Shown here: positions 37,205-48,788 of the stretch, piece by piece
Numbering within the stretch: position 1 is the stretch's first letter
How the letters are laid out: each line of letters starts with the position of its first letter
NCBI RefSeq assembly: GCF_018390555.1
Contig: NZ_JAHBGB010000044.1
Coordinates: 213,424 to 277,423 of the forward strand
DNA from: Ancylobacter oerskovii
Lineage (GTDB): Bacteria; Pseudomonadota; Alphaproteobacteria; Rhizobiales; Xanthobacteraceae
Reading direction: 5' to 3'
Length of the DNA: 64,000 nt
Translations under genes and position numbers: made by a program
The notes under the pieces: model-generated
Seen by the model: the letters and a program-made list of their open reading frames with translations, nothing else
Database searches by the model: none
Told to the model about the DNA's origin: nothing

Positions 37205-37481
37205 AACTCAATCCTTCCTGATACGCGATACGCGGTTAGGCGATGCGTCGTCTCTCAACGCTAGGCACGGCACCTTTATAGATCCGCAATCCTGAATGAG
37301 GACTGATCGGTCCGTTCATAACAGCCGCTGTTTCGTTCAGAATCGCGGCAGGTTCTGGGCGAAGTACAGGTAACTCAACGGCAGGCACGGTCCAGATGTG
37401 GATTTGGATAGGCTGAGGCCAAATGGCCACACCCCGGCATGCTAATTGCTAAGTTGCGTCGACCACCGGAGCGAACAAGCC
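37205..37481. promoter_or_regulatory. Divergent promoter region upstream of ppc
   Basis: 277 bp between the small-protein gene and ppc, with lower GC than its flanks. I see no repeat family and no convincing sigma-70 pair. It presumably holds the ppc promoter on the plus strand and that of the small gene on the minus strand. Confidence 0.3.
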
Positions 37482-40274
<2,793 letters not shown>

Positions 40275-40839
40275 GGGGGCGTCGGCTTGCTGATGAGTGG
40301 GGGTGGGCGGGCGTCGTCCCTGCTGGGGGAGACACGGCGCGCTTTTTCTCCCTCTCCCCGCATCGGACTCGGCTGTTGCCGAGTTCGATCTCTCCGAAGG
40401 TCAAACTCGGCAACAGCCGAGTTTGACGGAGAGGGGTGGGGTGAGGGGGCTTCCTGGCTTCCCGATGTCTAGGGCCCCTCACCGACCCGCTGCGCGGGCC
40501 ACCTCTCCCCGACGGGGAGAGGGAAGGAAAGAAGGGGCTCTTCCCGATGAGTGAGGGTGGGTATCGTCCCAATGGGGAGGGGTGGATGCACGGTGCGCTT
40601 TTTTCTCCCTCTCCCCATTGAGGAGAGGGTCGGGGTGAGGGGTCTTCCTAGCTCTCCAATCGCTAGAGCCCCTCACCGACCCGCTGCGCGGGCCACCTCT
40701 CCCCAACGGGGAGAGGGAAAGAAAGAAGGGCATCTTTCCCGACGAGGTGAGGGTGGGCATCGCCCCAATGGGCGGGGCCGATGCACGGCGCGGTTGGGGA
40801 GCGGGCTCCCCGGCGCCAGGCCCTTGCGCGACGGGGCCT
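40275..40839. repeat. Array of palindromic repeats downstream of ppc
   Basis: No gene is supported. The region is a tandem-like array with a period of about 190 bp. One segment (40350-40450) is the element also found in uvrC. GACCCGCTGCGCGGGCCACC followed by a CTCTCCCC(G/A)ACGGGGAGAG hairpin occurs at about 40484-40524 and 40677-40717. GAGGGTGGG(T/C)ATCG(T/C)CCC-type blocks alternate with these. Every unit can fold. Confidence 0.85.
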
Positions 40840-41598
40840 TCACAGGCCGGCGGCGGGCTTGGCTTCCGGCGGGATGTTCGGCGGCACGCGGGCCATCTGG
40901 AAGGCCGTCCTGATGAGCTCGGCATTGCCGCCGGCGATGTCGCCGCCGGGCAGGTGCCTGCCGTCCTCCAGCCCGATGCGGCTGTCGAGGCCGCGCAACA
41001 GCGCGTCGCGGTAGAGCGGCCAGACGCTGGCCTCATAGCCGTGCTGCAGGACCGGCACGTCCAGGCTGGCACGGGCGAGGACGGTGCGGATCGCGGCCGC
41101 GGCGGCCAGTGCCTCCGCCTCGTCCTGCTCGTTGATCTCGATGAGGATGCGCAGGCATTTCGGCGCCTCGGGCAGCTTCACGAAGCGCTCGGCATCCGCG
41201 ACCGACCACAGGCCGGCCTCGACGCCGATGCCGCGAGCGAGCGCGAGGGCGATCATTTCCGGCGCGTCTTCCTCCACGAGGTTCACCGACACGTAGTCCG
41301 GCCGCTCGGTCCAGGCGGCGACGGCCTCCAGCCGGCCGCGGCCGCCGGGAGGAATGTCGGCATGGGTCGACAGGCCGACCGGCACGCCGGGCACCCGGGC
41401 GCGGATCGCGGCCAGCGCGGCGGCGACCGCGGCGGGATCGAGGGTCTCGAGGCCGTTCGTGTCGCGAGGATGCAGGTGCAGCTCGCTCGCGCCGGCCGCC
41501 ACCACCGCTTCCGCCTGAAAGGCGAGCTCGGCGGGGGTGAAGGGCGTATCGGCGTGGAAGCCCTTGTCGCGCGAACCGTTGAGACAGGCCTGGAGCAT
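40840..41598 (-). CDS. BKACE-family (DUF849) beta-keto acid cleavage enzyme
   Basis: Members condense a beta-keto acid with acetyl-CoA and split it to acetoacetate and a new CoA ester (3-keto-5-aminohexanoate cleavage enzyme type). The 252-residue product has the TIM-barrel start MLQACLNGSRDKGFH, the zinc ligands in ASELHLHPRD, and GLSTHADIPPG. It is shorter than the roughly 270-310 usual, mostly at the C-terminus. Substrate unknown. GGGAGGAA precedes the ATG at 41598. A start at 41625 is possible. Confidence 0.85.
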   Translation of the reverse strand: MLQACLNGSRDKGFHADTPFTPAELAFQAEAVVAAGASELHLHPRDTNGLETLDPAAVAAALAAIRARVPGVPVGLSTHADIPPGGRGRLEAVAAWTERPDYVSVNLVEEDAPEMIALALARGIGVEAGLWSVADAERFVKLPEAPKCLRILIEINEQDEAEALAAAAAIRTVLARASLDVPVLQHGYEASVWPLYRDALLRGLDSRIGLEDGRHLPGGDIAGGNAELIRTAFQMARVPPNIPPEAKPAAGL

Positions 41599-41630
41599 GC
41601 GGCGTTCCTCCCGGTGGGACATCAATGCCC

Positions 41631-42104
41631 TTAACCCGCGTGATGGCCCATTCGTTTCAGGCGGGAGACGGTTCTTTCCAGCGCCTGCAGGAATTCCGAG
41701 CGGTCGCGCGGCGAGAAGGGACGGGGACCGCCGGTGATCGCGCCGGTCTCGCGCAGATCCTGCATCAGGTTGCGGGTGGCGAGCTGCAGGCCGATGGAGG
41801 AGGCGGTGAAGGCCTTGCCGCCGGGCGCCAATGCCTCCGCCCCCTTCGCCACCACCCGGGCGGCGAGCGGCACGTCGGCGGTGACGACCACATCGCCGGG
41901 CTCCACCCGCTCGACGATCCAGTCATCGGCGATATCGGGACCGGCCGGGACGATCACCCGCTCGATCCAGTCGGTGCGCGGCACGTTGACGAAGCTGTTC
42001 GCCACCACGAACACCTTCAGCCGGTGGCGCTCGGCCACGCGGTAGGTCTCGTCCTTTACCGGACAGGCGTCGGCGTCGACATAGATGATGGTGGATCTGG
42101 CCAA
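41631..42104 (-). CDS. YaiI/YqxD family protein (UPF0178)
   Basis: A 157-residue protein of the UPF0178 (DUF188) family, which has a PIN-like fold with predicted nuclease potential. The N-terminal VDADACPVKDE motif supplies the acidic site, and VVTADVPLAARVV carries a second Asp. Biological role unknown. The first usable start is a TTG at 42104-42102 without a Shine-Dalgarno. It lies about 35 nt downstream of a hairpin terminator and a short ORF with an extreme Shine-Dalgarno. Confidence 0.88.
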   Translation of the reverse strand: MARSTIIYVDADACPVKDETYRVAERHRLKVFVVANSFVNVPRTDWIERVIVPAGPDIADDWIVERVEPGDVVVTADVPLAARVVAKGAEALAPGGKAFTASSIGLQLATRNLMQDLRETGAITGGPRPFSPRDRSEFLQALERTVSRLKRMGHHAG

Positions 42105-42134
42105 GGTATTCGGTGCCGCTGGGGAAGGTGCTGG

Positions 42135-42168
42135 AAGAAAGAAGGGCTGCCCGTCAGGACAGCCCTTC
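42135..42168 (-). terminator. Hairpin terminator downstream of the short extended-SD ORF
   Basis: A 9-bp stem (GAAGGGCTG, 42141-42149, with CAGCCCTTC, 42160-42168) with a 10-nt loop. On the minus strand it is followed by TTTCTTCC. It would end a transcript of about 200 nt starting near 42334. It lies 30-odd bases before the yaiI start, so it could also act as an attenuator. Confidence 0.75.
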
Positions 42169-42227
42169 CCATGTCAGACCGCGGTCCGGCCCGGTAAACC
42201 GTCTGTTGGACGGTGCTTAGTGTCGCG

Positions 42228-42305
42228 TCACGCGGCACGGACCTCGCTAGAGGCAAGTGTCCAGGTCACGGATACGGACGACCGCGGATCAAGACGATCA
42301 GACAC
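42228..42305 (-). CDS. 25-codon ORF with 17-nt extended Shine-Dalgarno (rreB-like small mRNA)
   Basis: Starts with GTG at 42305-42303, whose first G is also the last base of the extended Shine-Dalgarno, and ends at TGA 42230-42228. Product: MSDRLDPRSSVSVTWT, then LASSEVRAA. The combination of a 17-nt SD, GTG start, very short peptide and compact transcript with its own terminator is the design reported for rreB (ribosome-regulated expression in Bradyrhizobiaceae; there a 14-residue peptide). A stem ACCGTC/GACGGT (42198-42214) and a GACCGCGGTC palindrome lie between the stop and the terminator. Homology of the peptide is not shown; the link rests on architecture. Confidence 0.65.
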   Translation of the reverse strand: MSDRLDPRSSVSVTWTLASSEVRAA

Positions 42306-42321
42306 TGGATCACCTCCTTTC
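42305..42321 (-). promoter_or_regulatory. 17-nt Shine-Dalgarno complementary to the 16S rRNA 3' end
   Basis: Read on the minus strand: GAAAGGAGGTGATCCAG. The plus strand reads CTGGATCACCTCCTTTC, which equals the 3' end of bacterial 16S rRNA. Ordinary SD sites match 4-7 nt. Sequence outside these 17 bases does not resemble 16S rRNA. The distance from GGAGG to the GTG is 7 nt, which is canonical. Confidence 0.9.
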
Positions 42322-42340
42322 GATTGTTGACGACGTTGTG

Positions 42341-42368
42341 AGCTTAGCGCGATTCGCGGCGACGTCAT
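42341..42368 (-). promoter_or_regulatory. Candidate promoter of the short extended-SD mRNA
   Basis: ATGACG (42368-42363, four of six bases of the -35 consensus), 16-bp spacer, then TAAGCT (42346-42341, three of six of the -10). Initiation near 42334 would leave about 12 nt before the Shine-Dalgarno. Weak sequence match; supported mainly by position. Confidence 0.3.
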
Positions 42369-42445
42369 CCTCCCTTGCGGCACGACTGTTCACATCCGGT
42401 TGCGGTGTGACATGTTCGGTGAGCGGTTCGATGCAGGAGGTGACG

Positions 42446-44227
42446 ATGCGCAGTGCCTTGAGCAACGCCTTGAAGACGCCCCTGGCGTGGATGCTGGCGG
42501 CTTCCGTGATGGCGACGCCCGCCCTCAGCCAGCAGGCTTCCGACACGCAGGCGCCGGAAGCGCCGAGCGCGATCGCCGCCGAGGCGAAGTCGGCCACCTC
42601 GAAGCACTGGATGGTGGCGACCGCCAATCCGCTCGCCACCCGCGCCGGGGCGGCGGCGCTGCGCAATGGCGGCAACGCCATCGACGCGCTGGTGGCGGCG
42701 CAGGCGGTGCTCGGCCTGGTGGAGCCGCAATCCTCCGGCCTCGGCGGCGGCGGCTTCCTGGTCTATTGGGACGCGGCGAGCGGCAAGCTCACCACCTTCG
42801 ACGGCCGCGAGACGGCGCCCCGCGCGGCGACGCCGACGCTGTTCCAGAACGCCAAGGGCGAACCGCTGACCTTCATGTCGGCGGTGGTCGGCGGCCGCTC
42901 GGTCGGCACGCCCGGCCTGCCGCGCCTGCTCGATTTCGCGCATCGGCGCTACGGCCATACCGCCTGGGCGCATCTGTTCCGCCCGGCGGTGCGCCTTGCC
43001 GAGGACGGCTTCCCGGTTTCGCCGCGTCTCTCCAAGCTGATCGCCGAGGACGAGAAGACGCTGAAGGCCAACCCGGAGACGGCCGCCTATTTCTTCGACG
43101 ACAAGGGCGCGCCGCTGGCGGCGGGGACGACGCTGAAGAACCCGGCCTATGGCGACACGCTGCGCCAGCTGGCGCGCTACGGCTCCGCCGCCTTCTATCG
43201 CGGCCCCATCGCCCGCGACATCGTGCGCACGGTGCGCGGGGCGCAGGGCAATCCCGGTGCGCTGACGCTGGAGGATCTGCGCGCCTACCGGGTGAAGGAG
43301 CGGGCGCCGGTGTGCGGCGACTATCGCGGGCTCGACATTTGCGGCATGGGCCCGCCGAGCTCGGGAGCGCTCACGGTCGGGCAGATCCTAGGTATGCTGA
43401 ATTCCTACGACCTCAAGTCGCTGGGGGCGTCCTCGCCGGAATCCTGGCGGCTGATCGCCGATGCCTCGCGGCTCGCCTTCGCCGACCGCGACCGCTACAT
43501 GGCCGACCAGGACTATGTGCCGATGCCGACCAAGGGGCTGCTGGCGCCGGACTACCTGAAGAGCCGCGCCGAGCTGCTGCGCGGCGACGACGCGCTGCCG
43601 GAAGTGGCGCCGGGCACCCCGACCTGGAATCACGCCATGCTGGCGCCGAAGCGGGCCGACGATGAATCGATCGAGCTGCCCTCGACGACGCAGATCACCA
43701 TCGTCGACCGCGACGGCAACGTCGCCTCCATGACCTCCAGCATCGAGGCGGGCTTCGGCTCGCGGCTGATGGTGCGCGGCTTCCTGCTCAATAACGAGCT
43801 GACCGACTTCTCCTTCCGTTCCCAGAAGGACGGCGTGCCGATCGCCAACCGGGTCGAGCCCGGCAAGCGGCCGCGCTCCTCCATGGCGCCGACCATCGTG
43901 ATGAAGGACGGCAAGCCGCTGCTGGCGCTGGGCTCGCCGGGCGGCAGCCAGATCATCGGCTATGTGACGAAGACGCTGATCGCCCATCTCGACTGGGGCA
44001 TGGACCTGCCCGCCGCCATCGCCGCGCCGAACGTGCTGGCGCGCTTCAACGAGGTGGAGGTCGAGCAGGGCACGCCGGCCGAGGCGCTGGCGCCGAAGCT
44101 CGCCGAGCTCGGCTACAAGGTGAAGACGGCGCCGATGACCTCGGGCGTGCAGGCGGTGCTGATCGGCCCGGACGGGCTGACCGGCGCCGCCGACCCCCGC
44201 CGCGAAGGGGCGGTGATCGGCGAGTGA
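42446..44227 (+). CDS. ggt: Gamma-glutamyltransferase
   Basis: A periplasmic Ntn-hydrolase that hydrolyses glutathione and transfers gamma-glutamyl groups. The 593-residue precursor has a signal peptide (about 1-32, ending ATPALSQQ) and self-cleaves before the catalytic Thr at about residue 414 (LPSTTQITIVDRDGNVASMT). Substrate-site blocks RNGGNAIDALVAAQAVLGLV, SGLGGGGF and GSPGGSQIIG are present. The start is the ATG at 42446 with AGGAGG 5-6 bases upstream; the open frame upstream crosses the small mRNA region and is not coding. Confidence 0.94.
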   Translation: MRSALSNALKTPLAWMLAASVMATPALSQQASDTQAPEAPSAIAAEAKSATSKHWMVATANPLATRAGAAALRNGGNAIDALVAAQAVLGLVEPQSSGLGGGGFLVYWDAASGKLTTFDGRETAPRAATPTLFQNAKGEPLTFMSAVVGGRSVGTPGLPRLLDFAHRRYGHTAWAHLFRPAVRLAEDGFPVSPRLSKLIAEDEKTLKANPETAAYFFDDKGAPLAAGTTLKNPAYGDTLRQLARYGSAAFYRGPIARDIVRTVRGAQGNPGALTLEDLRAYRVKERAPVCGDYRGLDICGMGPPSSGALTVGQILGMLNSYDLKSLGASSPESWRLIADASRLAFADRDRYMADQDYVPMPTKGLLAPDYLKSRAELLRGDDALPEVAPGTPTWNHAMLAPKRADDESIELPSTTQITIVDRDGNVASMTSSIEAGFGSRLMVRGFLLNNELTDFSFRSQKDGVPIANRVEPGKRPRSSMAPTIVMKDGKPLLALGSPGGSQIIGYVTKTLIAHLDWGMDLPAAIAAPNVLARFNEVEVEQGTPAEALAPKLAELGYKVKTAPMTSGVQAVLIGPDGLTGAADPRREGAVIGE

Positions 44228-44351
44228 GCGCCTCCTGGGTGCGTCATCCCCGGGCCTGGCCCGGGGATCCATGACGAGAGTGCCTGGAGTTGAAAAGCGC
44301 AGATGGCCGGGCCCGGCCCGGCCATGACGAAGGGAATGCCGCCGCGCCGCT
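44228..44351. repeat. Palindromic intergenic repeat (family C)
   Basis: GTCATCCCCGGGCCTGGCCC then GGGGATCC, followed by a second palindrome TGGCCGGGCCCGGCCCGGCC. Related to the element at 10975-11070. It lies between the convergent ggt and fmdB genes and may serve as a two-way transcript end. Confidence 0.7.
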
Positions 44352-44720
44352 CTAGTGGCTGATCATCCACGGGCGCGCTGAGGGGAAGCTCTTGGCGCCG
44401 TTCGCCGAGGTGGCGGTGCGGTTCTTCTTCGACCGGCTCTTCATGCCGCCGGAGCAGCAGGAGCAGCCGGCGGCGTGTTTCGCCCGCTCCTGCTTTTCCC
44501 GGTAGCCGTCGACGCTCATCGGCGCGTGGCGGGCCTGCTCGTTGCCCGCATGGGCGCTGAGGCTCGCCCGCGACATCGAGGTGAAGTGCGGGGCGGTGAG
44601 CAGCACGCGCGGGGCCATGACGCCGCAATCCGGGCAGGGCTGCGGGGACTGGTATTCGCTCATCGGGCGCAGGGCGGTGAAGTCGCCGCAGTCGTCGCAA
44701 AGATATTCGTAGACGGGCAT
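44352..44720 (-). CDS. fmdB: FmdB-family zinc ribbon protein
   Basis: A 122-residue protein. The N-terminal zinc ribbon (about 1-45: MPVYEYLCDDCG, then PCPDCG) is the FmdB signature. The middle is basic, and a second Cys cluster CSCCSGG follows at about 85-91. In Methylophilus, FmdB sits next to formamidase and is proposed to regulate it. Same position here: last gene of the urt-fmdA-fmdB operon. Confidence 0.88.
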   Translation of the reverse strand: MPVYEYLCDDCGDFTALRPMSEYQSPQPCPDCGVMAPRVLLTAPHFTSMSRASLSAHAGNEQARHAPMSVDGYREKQERAKHAAGCSCCSGGMKSRSKKNRTATSANGAKSFPSARPWMISH

Positions 44721-44811
44721 GTGCCGGTTCCTTGAGCGGTTCCGTTAGGGCGTTTCCTCGATGGAGGCGGGACGGTGTCGCCACCGTCCCGTCGACCGGA
44801 CCAAAAGGGGG

Positions 44812-46047
44812 TCAGAGGTCCGGCGAGATCGGCATGTCGACCGAGCCGTCGATGAACTTGGTCGGGCCGGCCGAAGAGGGCTTGATGTCGAAGTCGAAGA
44901 TCTCGGTCGGCAGCCACAGCGTGGCGCAGGAATTGGGGATGTCGACCACGCCCGAGAGATGGCCCTGCACCGGCGCGACGCCGAGGATGGAGTGCGCCTG
45001 CGCGCCGGAATAGCCAAACTTCTTCAGGTACTCGATGGCGTTGAGGCAGGCCTGCCGGTAGGCGACATTGGCGTCGAGATAGTGCTGGGTGCCGCTCTCG
45101 TCGACCGAGATGCCTTCGAAGATCAGGTAGTCCTTGTAGTTCGGGGTGATCGGCGACGGCTTGAAGATCGGGTTCTTGATGCCGTACAGCGCCATGCCGT
45201 CCTTGATCAGGTCGACCTTGATGTGCAGCCAGGCGCCGAACATCTCGATGGCGCCGCAGAAGGTGATCTCGCCGTCGCCCTGGGAGAAGTGCATGTCGCC
45301 CATGGAGAGGCCGGCGCCGTCGACATAGACCGGGAAGTAGATCTTCGAGCCGCGCGACAGGTCCTTGATGTCGCAATTGCCGCCATGCTCGCGCGGCGGC
45401 ACGGTGCGGGCGCCCTCGGCCGCCACCTTATCCCAGGCGTCGCCCTTGCCGAGCTTGCCGAGATGCGCGGTCTTCGGCGCCGGCGGGTTGGCGAGCGGCG
45501 GTACGCGGGTCGGGTTGGTGTCGATCAGCGCCTGCTCGCGGGCGTTCCAGGTGTCGAGCAGCTTCTGCGAGGGCAGGGTGCCGATGAGGCCGGGATGGAT
45601 GAGGCCGGCGAAGCCGACGCCCGGCACGTGGCGCGAGCGGGTGAACATGCCCTCATAGTGCCAGATCGACTTCTGCGCGAGCGGGAAGTGGTCGGTGAGG
45701 AAGCCACCGCCGTTCTTCTTCGAGAAGAAGCCGTTGAAGCCCCATTCATGGCCCTTCAGCGTGCCGGCGTCGAGGATGTCGACGACGAGCAGGTCGCCCG
45801 GCTTGGCGCCCTTCACGCCGATGGGGCCGGAGAGATAGTGCACCGTCGACAGGTCGACGTCGCGGATGTCGTCGGCGGAATCGTTGTTGGCGATGGCGCC
45901 GCCGGTCCAGTCCACCGTCTCGACCAGGAAGTCGGCGCCCGGCTCGACCCAGGTGGCGATCGGAATGTCCGGGTGCCAGCGATTGTGCAGATATTCGTTC
46001 TCCGTGGCCGGCTTCGACAGATCGACCGAGATCAGTGTTTCAGGCAT
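44812..46047 (-). CDS. fmdA: Formamidase (acetamidase/formamidase family)
   Basis: Hydrolyses formamide (possibly short-chain amides) to formate and ammonia in the cytoplasm. The 411-residue length and the family segments are typical: HNRWHPDIPIATWVEPGADF, HYLSGPIGVKGAKPGDLLVV, GGNCDIKDL, GDMHFSQGDGEITFCGAIEM and VVDIPNSCATLWLPTEIFDF. It follows the urtABCDE genes, so the transporter probably supplies its substrate and the ammonia feeds nitrogen assimilation. Confidence 0.93.
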   Translation of the reverse strand: MPETLISVDLSKPATENEYLHNRWHPDIPIATWVEPGADFLVETVDWTGGAIANNDSADDIRDVDLSTVHYLSGPIGVKGAKPGDLLVVDILDAGTLKGHEWGFNGFFSKKNGGGFLTDHFPLAQKSIWHYEGMFTRSRHVPGVGFAGLIHPGLIGTLPSQKLLDTWNAREQALIDTNPTRVPPLANPPAPKTAHLGKLGKGDAWDKVAAEGARTVPPREHGGNCDIKDLSRGSKIYFPVYVDGAGLSMGDMHFSQGDGEITFCGAIEMFGAWLHIKVDLIKDGMALYGIKNPIFKPSPITPNYKDYLIFEGISVDESGTQHYLDANVAYRQACLNAIEYLKKFGYSGAQAHSILGVAPVQGHLSGVVDIPNSCATLWLPTEIFDFDIKPSSAGPTKFIDGSVDMPISPDL

Positions 46048-46124
46048 GGCGAACTCCGTTCCCCTTGGACTGCATGCGGATGGTTTGGAAATTGGGATGC
46101 CGGCCGACCGGCCGGTGCCCGGCC

Positions 46125-46814
46125 TCAGACGGAAAGGAAGCGCGCGACCTTCGCCTCGTCGACGTCGGCGCGCCTGTCCTCGTGGACGATCTCGCCATTC
46201 TCGATCACCAGCACCCTGTCGGCGATGTCGAGGGCAAAGGACAGCACCTGCTCCGACACCACGATGGACAGTCCGCGCTCGTCGCGGATGCGCTTCAGCG
46301 TACGCGCCATCTCGCGGATGATCGAGGGCTGGATGCCTTCGGTCGGCTCGTCGAGCAGCAGCACCTTCGGCTGGGTGGCGAGCGCGCGGGCGATGGCGAG
46401 CTGCTGCTGCTGGCCGCCGGAAAGGTTGCCGCCGCGGCGGCCCTTCATCTCCAAGAGCACCGGGAACAGCTCGTAGAGGTCCGGCGGCACCTTGATCTCG
46501 CCGCGCGGGATCAGCCCGGTCTCGATGTTCTCCTGCACCGTCATGGTGGAGAAGATCATGCGGCCCTGCGGCACATAGGCGATGCCGTTGGCGACGCGCT
46601 CATAGCTCTTGAGCCTGGTGATGTCGGTGGCGCCCAGCGTGACCGAGCCGCTTTTCGTGGGCACGATGCCCATGAGCGACTTCATGAGCGTGGTCTTGCC
46701 CATGCCGTTGCGGCCCATGATGGCGACGATCTCGTTCGGCGCCACCTTGACGTCGATGCCGTGCAGCACCTCGCTCTGGCCGTAGGAGACGTGGAGGTCG
46801 GCGATGTCGAGCAT
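46125..46814 (-). CDS. urtE: Urea/short-chain amide ABC transporter ATP-binding protein UrtE
   Basis: A 229-residue ATPase of the branched-chain amino acid (HAAT) transporter type. Walker A GRNGMGKTT (about 35-43), signature LSGGQQQQLAIARAL, Walker B VLLLDEPTEGIQPSI, and D-loop present. The TEGIQPSII segment is typical for UrtE. It forms a heterodimer with UrtD to power UrtBC. Confidence 0.92.
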   Translation of the reverse strand: MLDIADLHVSYGQSEVLHGIDVKVAPNEIVAIMGRNGMGKTTLMKSLMGIVPTKSGSVTLGATDITRLKSYERVANGIAYVPQGRMIFSTMTVQENIETGLIPRGEIKVPPDLYELFPVLLEMKGRRGGNLSGGQQQQLAIARALATQPKVLLLDEPTEGIQPSIIREMARTLKRIRDERGLSIVVSEQVLSFALDIADRVLVIENGEIVHEDRRADVDEAKVARFLSV

Positions 46815-46826
46815 GGTGAGCCTCCC

Positions 46827-47594
<768 letters not shown>

Positions 47595-47605
47595 GGTTGC
47601 GGCTC

Positions 47606-48778
47606 CTATTCGGCGACGGCGGGCGTGGCGACGGGGAGGGGCTCGGCCACCGCCGGGGACGCGGCGCGCCGGGCCGGACCGCCGAACAGCGGGCCGAGGC
47701 GCGGGGCGACATGGACCTGCCAGAGGCCGGCAATGCCGTTCGGAAAGGCGAGCACCACGGCGATGAACAGTCCGCCGAGGCCGAGCAGCCACAGCTCCGG
47801 GAAGCTTTCGGAGAAGGAGGTCTTCGCCCAATTCACCAGCAGCGTGCCGTAGATGGCGCCGAGGATGGACAGGCGCCCGCCGACCGCGGTGTAGATCACC
47901 ATCTCGATGGACGGCACGATGCCGACGAAGGAGGGCGACATGAAGCCGACCTGCAGGGTGAACATCGCCCCGCCTATGCCCGAGAGAGCCGCCGACAGGC
48001 AGAAGACGAACACCTTGAAGCTGGAGACGTCGTAGCCGGAGAAGCGCACGCGGTCTTCCTTGTCGCGCATGGCGACGAGGAGGCGGCCGAGCTTGGAGGA
48101 CTTCACGTAATAGGCGAGCAGGATGCAGGCGAGCAGCAGCCCGACGCAGACGAAATAGAGGACCGTCTTGGCGCCGTCGGTGCGGATATCCCAGCCGTGC
48201 AGCGTGCGCAGGTCGGTGATGCCGTTGATGCCGCCGGTATAGCCCTGCTGGCCGACGATCAGGATGGTCATGATGGCGGCGAGCGCCTGGGTGATGATGG
48301 CGAAATAGACGCCGCCCACCCGCCGCTTGAACAGCGCGAAGCCGAGGATCAGCGCGAACAGGGCGGGCACCGCGACCACCGCCAGCGTGGTGAAGCCGAA
48401 ATGGCGGAACGGCTCCCAGAACCAGGGCAGGGCGGTGATCTGGTTCCAGTCCATGAAATCGGGAATGCCGGGCGTCGACTGGATCCTGGTGTTCTCGACG
48501 CTCGAGGCTTCGAGCTTGAGATACATCGCCATGCAGTAGCCGCCGAGGCCGAAGAACACGCCCTGGCCGAGCGAGAGGATGCCGGCATAGCCCCAGCACA
48601 GCACCAGGCCGAGCGCCACGAAGGCGTAGGTGAGGTATTTGCCGACGAATTGCAGGCGGAAATTGTCCAGCGCCAGCGGCAGCACCACCAGCAACAGCAG
48701 CGCGAGGAGGGCGATGCCGATCATGTCCTGCGGGCGCAGGAAGAAGCTGCGGCCGGATGTCGGGGCTTGTGTGGTCAC
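47606..48778 (-). CDS. urtC: Urea/short-chain amide ABC transporter permease UrtC
   Basis: A 390-residue LivM-type permease with about ten membrane segments, including CWGYAGILSLGQGVFFGLGG (family motif) and GGVYFAIITQALAAIMTILI. UrtC members have a long first periplasmic region, seen here. The C-terminus is a Pro/Ala-rich tail. Starts with GTG at 48778-48776. It pairs with UrtB to form the pore. Confidence 0.9.
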   Translation of the reverse strand: MTTQAPTSGRSFFLRPQDMIGIALLALLLLVVLPLALDNFRLQFVGKYLTYAFVALGLVLCWGYAGILSLGQGVFFGLGGYCMAMYLKLEASSVENTRIQSTPGIPDFMDWNQITALPWFWEPFRHFGFTTLAVVAVPALFALILGFALFKRRVGGVYFAIITQALAAIMTILIVGQQGYTGGINGITDLRTLHGWDIRTDGAKTVLYFVCVGLLLACILLAYYVKSSKLGRLLVAMRDKEDRVRFSGYDVSSFKVFVFCLSAALSGIGGAMFTLQVGFMSPSFVGIVPSIEMVIYTAVGGRLSILGAIYGTLLVNWAKTSFSESFPELWLLGLGGLFIAVVLAFPNGIAGLWQVHVAPRLGPLFGGPARRAASPAVAEPLPVATPAVAE

Positions 48779-48788
48779 GGGCGCCTCC

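Noticed and set aside
40275-40839. Small genes in the repeat array
   Set aside because: Open frames there arise from palindromic repeats, lack ribosome sites and have no stable codon bias.
42305-42321. Fragment of a 16S rRNA gene
   Set aside because: Only 17 bases match the 16S 3' end and the flanks do not resemble rRNA. On the other strand the match sits at the right distance from a start codon, so it is better read as a Shine-Dalgarno.
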